NCBI RefSeq assembly: GCF_905147045.1
Contig: NC_065914.1
Location: 7,564,001 to 7,628,000 of the forward strand
DNA from: Nymphalis io
Lineage: Eukaryota > Arthropoda > Insecta > Lepidoptera > Nymphalidae
DNA length: 64,000 nucleotides
Direction: 5' to 3'
This document shows positions 56,410-64,000 of this stretch, one piece after another. Position numbers and translations under genes: made by a program. The notes under the pieces are model-generated. The model did not search any database. It had not been told where the DNA came from and saw only the letters and a program-made list of their open reading frames with translations. Positions within the stretch are counted from its first letter, which is position 1. Every line of letters starts with the position of its first letter.

Positions 56410-56490
56410 CAATATATCATTGTAAACCGCACCATCCTTGACATAGAATGTAATATTTGCTATTACTACTATATAACAATAATTATCCCG
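56410..56490 (-). other. exon-like segment (uncertain)
   Basis: An acceptor-like 'tgtatttag' is followed by 27 open codons (ending YVKDGAVYNDIL) and a donor gtgagatt. The length is a multiple of three. No family recognised. Confidence 0.15.
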
Positions 56491-57184
56491 CTAAATACAC
56501 ACGATTGTTTTTAATTCCTATTTTAAAATCCTAATTAATATTCAAACGAGTCTTTCATAAAATTTTCACTTGCAGTAAAAAATCTTTAAGCCCGAAAACT
56601 GTCCTCACTAATGTGTCTAAAGATGACTTAAGAGTTTTATGAAGCTCGAATAACAACAGTGTATTATTCTCAGTTCAGCATCTATTGAAAAAAACAACGA
56701 ACACATATATGAAAAAAAAATCGATTTTCAAATTTCGAAACGAGCTAAACTTTTTGAAAATGGAACACAAAACGTAATGGCGTCTTACTTTATCGAGATA
56801 AAAATTATAACTGTCAACGTGCGTAGATTATATCGTGAAGTTGCAAGTTTTAATTATCACAGCAAAAGCCGTGACAAGACGGATGGTGAAAATTAGTCTA
56901 CAAATATTATTTAAAGTCAATGGACATTTTATAAAAAAAAAATTTTATGACATAAGAAATAGAGTTCATTTTTGTATGATTACACTTACATTTGATATGA
57001 TTTTTTTTTCATATATCATAGTATGTACTTTTTTATATAATTATAATTAACGCTTTGAGTTAAATAAATAGACGTTATAGATAAGTGATGGCACGTGGTC
57101 ACTATAGCATTGACGGTAACTCACTCGGTTAGATGACCATTTTTGTCTTATTTGTTAAGGACTAAAAGATTACTAAAAATTACT

Positions 57185-57415
57185 AGTGGTAGGGCTTTGG
57201 GAGAGCCCAGCATAAAAACCTGCTCATCACATATGAACAGTGCGCCATTTGATGGTAAGTGGTCACCACCGTCCATAGACATCGGCGCTGTAAGAAATAT
57301 TAACCACCCCTTCCATAGCCAATGCGCCATCATCCTTGGAGTTACACTTTCTCTCTCTCATCCTTCAAACCGGAACACAACTATACTAAGTATTGTTGTT
57401 TGGCGGTAGAATATT
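57185..57415 (-). repeat. family A, diverged older copy
   Basis: 'tgatggtaagtggtcaccac', 'cgctgtaagaaatattaacc', 'tttggcggtagaatatttga' in family order. It is followed immediately by a younger copy in the opposite direction. Confidence 0.6.
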
Positions 57416-57443
57416 TGAATATATAATAAAATAGTTTCCACCT

Positions 57444-57740
57444 ACTGGTGGTAGGGCTTTGTGCAAGCTCGTCTGGGTAGGTACCACCCACTCATCAGAT
57501 ATTCTACCGCAAAACAGCAATACTTGATATTGTTGTGTTCCGGTTTGAAGGGTGAGTGAACCAGTGTAATTACAGGCACAAGGGACATAATATCTTAGTT
57601 CCCAAGGTTGGTGGCGCATTGGCTATGTAAGCGATGGTTGACATTTCTTACAATGCCAATATCTAAGGGCGTTTGGTGACCACTTACCATCAGGTGGCCC
57701 ATATGTTCGTCCGCTTTCCTATTCTATACAAAAAAAAAAA
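57444..57740 (+). mobile_element. family A, full length
   Basis: 'actggtggtagggctttgtg' to 'ctttcctattctata' plus an A-run; the most complete copy, with the hairpin 'ccacttaccatcaggtgg'. Confidence 0.85.
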
Positions 57741-57744
57741 AACC

Positions 57745-57895
57745 AGCGTGGGGGGAGGTGGTAGGTACCCTATGTCTTTATGTATCCCTGAAATTGTGTA
57801 TGTAAAATTTTATAATCATCTGTTGAGCAGTTAAGGCGCGAAAGCGTAACAAACAAACTCGCTTAATTTCGCATTTATAATATTAGTAAGGGGTT
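57745..57895 (-). repeat. family E, near complete
   Basis: On the minus strand: 'ccttactaatattataaatg', 'gtttgtttgttacgctttcg', 'tttcagggatacataaagac', then a C-run near 57750. It serves as reference for the split copy at 509-962. Confidence 0.6.
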
Positions 57896-58825
57896 TGTTA
57901 ACGAATTAAGTTAGTATTTTCAAAGCGAGGTTAGTAAGGTGCGTACAACATTCCAATATGCAATATTAGTCTTTATTTTAAACACAATACGGATAAGATT
58001 ACCATGTCCGAACCTCACCGTAAGTCATCTAAGAAGTCGTTCACCGCGCTTATCATTTCGATATTCCTTACTGAAAACAATAAAAAACAAAAATTATATT
58101 ATGACTCTCAATTATTGAGTTAGGTGACTGCCTGGCGAGTTCCACCTGCGGCTTGTAACGGGAGTAGTGGGGGGGGGGCTTGGTCTGCAAGAGTTATGCT
58201 GTCCCTTTGGGCTATTCCTCCCTGCTCATAATAAAATATGCTTAATTGAAGGGTTTAATAGGAATATAAGTAATCCCTTGAAATAGGCATTGTTGTTCTT
58301 TGGGAAAACAAAAATCCCTCGTGAGATTTGTCGCAACGGCCGAAATTATATATCTGGTTAATGATTCTTTAATTAGCTCTACAGATTACTTCTAAAAAAT
58401 ACTTATACAAAAAAGGTACAGTTTAGATACAAATATATATAGAAAGGCTACTTTCAAAAATCTTCTTTTCAACCCGAAACCGGCCGGCCGAAATCGGCTT
58501 ATGAATTATTCGCACCAATACAAACACACGGGATAAACAGCGAACCCTCCTATTTTGACGTCGGTTAAAACACTTCAGTCCGCTTATTATCAAAATATAA
58601 GGCAAGTATGAGATCATGAAACTGGAATAATTTAATGATTCATTCATTTTCTTAGATTAGCCGTCGAATCAAAAATAGTAAGAAATATCGACGACAAATT
58701 CCTTTGTTATCATTACAATGGCCACGCCCGCGGTATCATCCATTTATACGTAACATATATTACTAGCTGTGCCACGCGGTTTCCTCTATTTTAAATTATA
58801 ATTAATTTTATTAACTATGACTGAA
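57896..58825. other. intergenic DNA with an exon-like segment
   Basis: Contains the exon-like segment at 58019-58070 and a run of G near 58168-58177. Otherwise unremarkable. Confidence 0.35.
58019..58070 (-). other. exon-like segment with start codon (uncertain)
   Basis: Minus strand: a pyrimidine-rich tract ending ttgttttcag, 14 nt, ATG at 58056, then codons MISAVNDFLDDL and a phase-2 donor gtgaggtt. If joined to the esterase 2 exon at 49262 the frame would continue into its ATG. The plus strand also shows an ATG and donor in the same stretch, so the reading is ambiguous. Confidence 0.2.
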
Positions 58826-59083
58826 TCTAGTGGCTAGTTATAATGTAACGAATTCCGAGGTCCTGTAGCAGGAGTCTAGAAGTTGGAAGTGTGTACACCC
58901 GTGCCTCGGAAAGCACGTATATCCTTTGGTCAACCTAAAACTCTTTCCGATCAGATTGCCGTCCCATCGGATTATGAGAGTGCATCTGAGTTTGCGGACA
59001 CACTTGAGCACTATAATATGTCCTGTGCAGCTGGCTAATCTCTCTCTTGAGATTGGCCGCCGTGGCCGAAATCAGCCAAGACA
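58826..59083 (+). repeat. SINE-C, diverged
   Basis: 'gtgcctcggaaagcacgtat', 'cgtcccatcggattatgaga' and 'ggccgccgtggccgaaatca' in order; no ATT tail. Confidence 0.65.
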
Positions 59084-59236
59084 TCACCAATATAAATGAC
59101 AATTACAGATTGTTAATTACTACATTAGTGTAGTAAGATAAATGTCTGTTTTCGCGCTAATTGTTTAATTCGCTTAATTTTTTTTATTATCAAAAATATA
59201 TGAAATTAAAAAATAATGCAAATCTTTATTTATTAC

Positions 59237-59443
59237 AGTAACAGCCTGTTAATGACCCTCTGCTGGGCTAAGGCCTCCTGTCCTTTTGAGGAGAAGGTTT
59301 GAAGCTTATTCCACCACGCTGCTGCAATGTGGGTTGGTAGAATACACATGTGGCATAATTTCATTGAAATTAGACACGCATGAGATGAATTATAATCACA
59401 AATTTCACAATTCACGCGTTCTAACCACTAGGCCATCTCGGCT
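59237..59443 (-). mobile_element. Metulj-like SINE with internal deletion
   Basis: 'agtaacagcctgttaatgac' to 'actaggccatctcggc'; about 90 bp around the 'gttttccttcaccg' block are missing. Confidence 0.75.
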
Positions 59444-60454
59444 ATTATTTATAATATATATATATATATAGTTTTCAACTGCGGCAAACAAACGAATTAA
59501 CGAATGCATTTCTAATATCGTTTTATTTAGACGCGTATTCTATCTTATATACTTAAGTAAACTTTATTTATTAATTTAAGGAAAACAAGAGCATGATACA
59601 AAATATTAACATTAAAAATACAATATACATACAATAGAGGCAATAACTTTTTTCCATTGAATTATGCAAACCCAATAATGGTTAACAGAAGTAGCAACAC
59701 ACAGTTTTGAAAAATAAAATGAAAATGTAACAAAATAATAATGAGTTTAAAAAAAAAACAGTACAATTCGATTAGACGACACAGACTATGTTGTGTGTGG
59801 GCAGTTACACTGTTATTTGTGTGTGTGATCAATCTATCAATGAAAAGCGATCACCCATCCACTCGACGACATTACTCGACGTCGCTTAACCGAGCTATAA
59901 AAAAAAAATTCACATTCTCATCATAATAACGATTAATTATTTCATCTCGTATTCATATTTACAGTTTAACCGTCTGCGTAACTTACTTAAACAGTGAAAG
60001 TTAAAAATTTCTCCGACTTTACTTAAATGTATATATATTTCGATCTAATTATATGAATATTCTTAGTTTATATAATATATTGGCTTCGCTTATGTTTCTG
60101 AATTAAGTAAATAACAATTTACATATCTTCAAAAATGATTTCATACAAACTTGTATCCCCTTTATCATTACCTAAGAGGTTAAATTATTAAAAATACCTT
60201 ACTTAATGTCAACCTATCGTAAGAGAAATCCGTATGCCAATTTTACATGGGGTTAGCCCCAATTGGTGAGCCAGTGCATACAACATCTTAGCTCCAAAGA
60301 TAGTATATATATATATATATATATGTATATATTGTTAAAAGATAGACTTATAACGCAATCTAAGAATTCTCTGCCAATTAACTTCATTGTAATCAATAAT
60401 TAAAAAATTCATTCATTTAAAATCTTATGAACTTTAATAATATAATTGCATTAA
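59444..60454. other. intergenic DNA
   Basis: AT-rich with TA microsatellites near 59453 and 60303. No gene recognised. Confidence 0.4.
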
Positions 60455-60752
60455 GCCGAGATGGCCCAGTGGTAAGAACGCGTGAATCTTAACCGATGAA
60501 CGTGGGTTCAAGCCCGGGCAAGCACCTCTGAATTTACATGTGCTTAATTTCTGTTTATAATTCATCTCGTGCTTTTCGGTGAAGGAAAACATCGTGAGGA
60601 AACCTGCATGTGTCTAATTTCATCGAAATTCTGCCACATGTGTATTCCACCAACCCGCACTGGAGCAGCGTGGTGGAATAAGCCTTCTCCTCAAAAAAAA
60701 AAAAAGAGAGTGGAGGCCTTAGCCCAGCAGTGGGACATTTACAGGCTGTTAC
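60455..60752 (+). mobile_element. Metulj-like SINE, full length
   Basis: 'gccgagatggcccagtggta' to 'catttacaggctgttac', with an A-run (about 12) inside the 'ctcctcaaaa' block. Confidence 0.85.
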
Positions 60753-61694
60753 TGATACATTGATTAATATATAGCAAACACGTATAATTTTTTTTTTAAA
60801 TTAATAGTAATTATTAAATACGTCATAAACTTACATTATACATAGAATATGAAACACAAATTTAATTCGTTACGCAAAATAACCATTAACATGAACCGCA
60901 CCCGTCAGCGTAGATCGTTATATTCTGACCCCCAAACCGAAAATAGGTCACGGGCCCTGACAACAACCTTTTATCCTTATACATATATATTTAATATTCA
61001 TCCTTACTAATATTATAAACGCGAAAGTTAGTTTGTTTATTTATTTATTATGAAATATTTCATACTCGTGGTCATATGTAAGTAGGTGCAAATGTTAGGT
61101 AGCCAAGACTTCAACCCCTCGCACACGCGGGCGCGTTTTGAAAACTAGTATAGTACATCGTGATGGAATAAAGTTTGAACACTCGGAAGATGTTTTAGCC
61201 CAGCAGTGGGATATTAACGTACATTTACGTAACGATAGCACGATGGAAACGATAAATTTAACTTTGATTTTAATATTTATAAATAAATTATAACTGATTC
61301 ATATTATACGTATAATATTATTACTAACGCTTTCCCGCGGCTTCATTCTCGTCATAATTCAGAAAGAAAAATCAAGTATTTTCATAAAACCTTAGGAGTT
61401 AACATTTCCCAAAAAAATACTTAATATGTAAAAGGAACCCATTTGCAATTTGTCATGGCGTTTTAGCTCCATTAGTTTGGGCCGTAAATTGATATGCTAG
61501 TCATTTAGTTATTTCTTATGTATGTTTTATATATAAATAGATTCATATCTTATAATATTAAACGATAAATTCTTATAAAAATTTTCGTAATAACACAAAT
61601 TTTATATAAATTTTGGAAGGATAATAATAACATAAATTTTGGATAAGGTTTTGCTATTTCTCGCTGTCTAGATGTTCGCTACCGAGTATTATTG
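60753..61694. other. intergenic DNA with family E start and a Metulj end scrap
   Basis: 'ccttactaatattataaacg' at 61003 is a family E start. 'tagcccagcagtgggatatt' at about 61196 is a Metulj 3' scrap. Nothing else recognised. Confidence 0.4.
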
Positions 61695-61862
61695 ATTGAT
61701 GTCCTCTGAACCGATTTCGGTCACGGCGCGGGACATATACTTTACACGTGTGTGAGCAAACACTCTCTATTCTCTCACTCTCACAATCCGACGGGACGAC
61801 AATCCGACACGACAGGAAAGAGTTCTAGGCGCAAGAACAACGTGCTTTTAGAGGCCCGGGAT
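61695..61862 (-). repeat. SINE-C 3' portion, interrupted or ended by family A
   Basis: 'ctctgaaccgatttcggtca', 'tgtgtgagcaaacac', 'cacaatccgacgggacga' and 'gttctaggcgcaaga' are the reversed 3' half. Confidence 0.6.
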
Positions 61863-61865
61863 GCT

Positions 61866-62151
61866 TTTTTTATAGAATAGGAAGACGGAGCATATGGGCC
61901 ACCTGATGGTAAAGGGTCCCCAACGCCCATAGACATTGGCATTGTAAGAAATGTTAACCATCGCTTACATCGCCAATGCGCCACCAACTTTGGGAACTAA
62001 GATGTTATGTCCCTTGTGCCTGTAATTACACTGGCTCACTCACCCTTCAAACCGGAACACAAAAATTCCGAGTACTGCTGTTTTGCGGTAGAATATCTGA
62101 TGAGTGGGTGGTACCTACCCAGACGAGCTTGCACAAAGCTCTACCACCAGT
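61866..62151 (-). mobile_element. family A, full length
   Basis: 'tttttttatagaataggaag' to 'gcacaaagctctaccaccag', directly against the SINE-C fragment. Confidence 0.8.
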
Positions 62152-62995
62152 AAATATAATTAAGTAAGCTACGGATAATTTTCCGAAAGAAATGTTATTA
62201 ATATTTACTGACCGAGACCGGTAATGAACCTTACTAATAAACCGTTGGCAATATACATTATTGAATTAAAACATTACGTACGTACGAAACAATGCCTTCG
62301 ATACGTAAAATGACACTTGTTTGAATACTAATCGAATAAACATTATTATAAATAATAGATCATTGTTTCTTTGCCTTAAAAAAATAAAAAAGAGACACTA
62401 AAAATGTTTTCAAATTTTGTTAAGGTTATCAAATTGAGCGCTTTAAAGCGAGTGATCCATCTCGCCCAGAGATACCAGGATTGCAAGAAGTATGAAACAC
62501 CATATAAATAATAGGGTATGGTAGATTTTAAAAGCATAGCTTTATTTATATTATTTGCCACCCGATGTTTAAATCTGTCACTGCCTTATGCACAGGATCC
62601 GAAGACATACCATCTCATTGTGGCTGTTATTACTCCCTCTAAATTTTGAAAAGTGAAATCATTGTCACGGGTGGTACCATACTTTACCACCAATTAACTA
62701 ACCAAATAATACAATGCTTTAAAAAAACGATTCAAACGATCAGTATTATAAATTAAAAACATGCGATCATTCAAACGAACGACGATAGCTATTGTTTTTG
62801 TTTATGGCGTGACTGCCGTCCATTGTGACACACAAACAGACATGTTGAATTTAACATTACATACTAACTATGGTTGTTTTTGGGTTCCTTGGACAAATAC
62901 GCGCTACATTTTTCGGTATAAGTTTTGTCAATATCGTTTTATCGTATCCTTATATACAAACATACACAGTATAGATCTGTTGTATATATATTTCC
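62152..62995. other. intergenic DNA
   Basis: No feature recognised apart from a short frame at 62761 that starts with a signal-peptide-like stretch but runs into a SINE (see rejected items). Confidence 0.35.
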
Positions 62996-63222
62996 GTAAC
63001 AGCCTGTGAATGTCCCACTGCTTTGCTAAAGGCCTCCTCTCCTCTTTTTGAGGAGAAGGTTTTGGAGCTCATTCCACCACGCTGCTCAAATGCGAGTTGG
63101 TGGAATACACATGTGGCAGAATTTCAGTGAAATAAAACAGGGAAACACATGCAGGTTTCCTCACGATGTTTTCCTTCACCGTAGAGCACGAGATGAATTA
63201 TAATCCACTGGGCCATCTCAAC
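62996..63222 (-). mobile_element. Metulj-like SINE with head deletion
   Basis: 'gtaacagcctgtgaatgtcc' to 'gggccatctcaactt'; the B-box region is deleted. Confidence 0.75.
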
Positions 63223-64000
63223 TTATATATTTAAGTAAATGTATTTATAATCTGTTCCACGCCGGCCTTACGCTACAGTCTCCTTGCTTCGGTTCCTTAT
63301 CATCAGAGCGTGACAAACCCGAGCATTAAGAATATGTAACAATTTCCAAGGTCACGCATAATCTCACGTTTTTAAAAGAACACACTCGAATGTCTTAATC
63401 TTTTAAATGCATTTTAAACAATGCAATGAAAAATTTTAATCATACTTTCTAAGTATACGCTGATTGGTTGAAATGAATATGTAGTTTAAGTTAAATGATT
63501 ATTGTCCAATCAAATCCAATCGAATGGTCTCATGTGATTTTGGTATTTTAACGCGGTATGATTTTTATTATTAAGCATTATATTAACGGGGTTATTAATT
63601 AGCTGCTTTATTGTTTATAAAGAAATTTCACGACGATTTCAACCCCTGTTCTACGATCGTTCCGAACCACAAAAACTAGACAATGCTCCTATGTCCTGTC
63701 TAAAAAATTCAAAGTAGTAATTTCAAAATCACAAGACTTATACATTGGGTTGAGTGTTTATTTCAAGCAAATTTCCACTTAACACATATACCCCTTTTAA
63801 CATCCACCCCGATCATGCAAGGCTGGACTATTGTGTATTCAAAGAAGATTAATAATAATTAAAATGACCTATGAAAACTGTCCCTTTGCTGCTAAGGTCA
63901 ACCCTTAATATACAATAGCCGACTTTTGCATTAAATTAACCCGGAAGTTTGCCCTTAAATGTAAAAATACGTTTTCAAACACGTTCATTATGTATATAAT
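63223..64000. other. intergenic DNA to right edge
   Basis: AT-rich; no gene, family repeat or RNA recognised. Confidence 0.4.

Noticed and set aside
62761..63009. 82-codon frame starting MRSFKRTTIAIVFVYGVTAV, resembling a signal peptide
   Set aside because: The frame runs into a Metulj SINE, has no recognisable mature domain and no clear donor; most likely chance.
1..64000. CRISPR arrays, operons, phage or plasmid features
   Set aside because: The repeats are dispersed SINE/LINE copies with irregular spacing, and the genes are spliced eukaryotic genes; no such features are present.

Overview
The window is animal nuclear DNA, almost certainly from a butterfly or moth (nymphalid-like). It is AT-rich, its genes are split by GT-AG introns, and it is packed with dispersed repeats I recognise as lepidopteran. 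These include a tRNA-derived SINE that looks like the Metulj family of nymphalid butterflies and LINE tails carrying the 'cacttaccatcaggtgg' motif. Family names were recognised from memory; no database was searched.

Genes. (1) 63-2383 (+): the last four coding exons of the P protein / OCA2 pigment-organelle transporter, which enters from beyond the left edge. (2) 12308-28900 (-): a complete 17-exon PAT1 / Patr-1 (mRNA decapping activator), 1044 residues, with an Asn/Gln/Met heptad-repeat region. It is convergent with OCA2. (3) 37711-39862 (+): a three-exon carboxylesterase of 524 residues with an intact Ser-Glu-His triad. (4) 44404-49252 (-): a second carboxyl/cholinesterase-type gene of 725 residues. 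It is convergent with the first, has an altered oxyanion-hole motif (QGDG for HGGG) and carries an extra C-terminal tail of about 200 residues. A possible 5' noncoding exon lies at 55440-55495. The two esterases are probably old duplicates.

Mobile DNA. Two copies of one non-LTR retrotransposon about 30 kb apart (2948-6276 and about 32690-36338) differ at only about 16 residues over roughly 950 compared. Copy 1 keeps an open endonuclease-reverse transcriptase frame. Copy 2 has two small deletions and a frameshift. Copy 2 lies head-to-head with a broken antisense ORF1 (gag-like) of a jockey-type element. Older LINE fragments lie at 6955-8240 and 23760-24265.

Repeat families as named below. Family A is a LINE 3'-tail-like repeat of about 290 bp ending in poly-A. 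SINE-B and SINE-C are tRNA-like heads whose better copies have ATT-repeat tails. The Metulj-like SINE ends in a 'cagcagtgggacatt...caggctgttac' tail. Family E is a short non-autonomous repeat starting near 'taatattataaatgcg', some copies with a poly-G/C tract. Several are nested in each other. There are also short inverted-repeat elements, one of them pogo/Tc1-like in a PAT1 intron.

No CRISPR array, operon, rRNA or functional tRNA was seen, as expected for this kind of genome. I did not find a clear new multi-gene system. The observations most worth a second look are the tailed, oxyanion-altered esterase, the PAT1 heptad region, the hairpin shared by the full-length LINE and the abundant family A repeat, and the head-to-head retroelement arrangement. 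From about 55.9 kb to the right edge I see repeats and intergenic DNA, with only weak exon-like segments.
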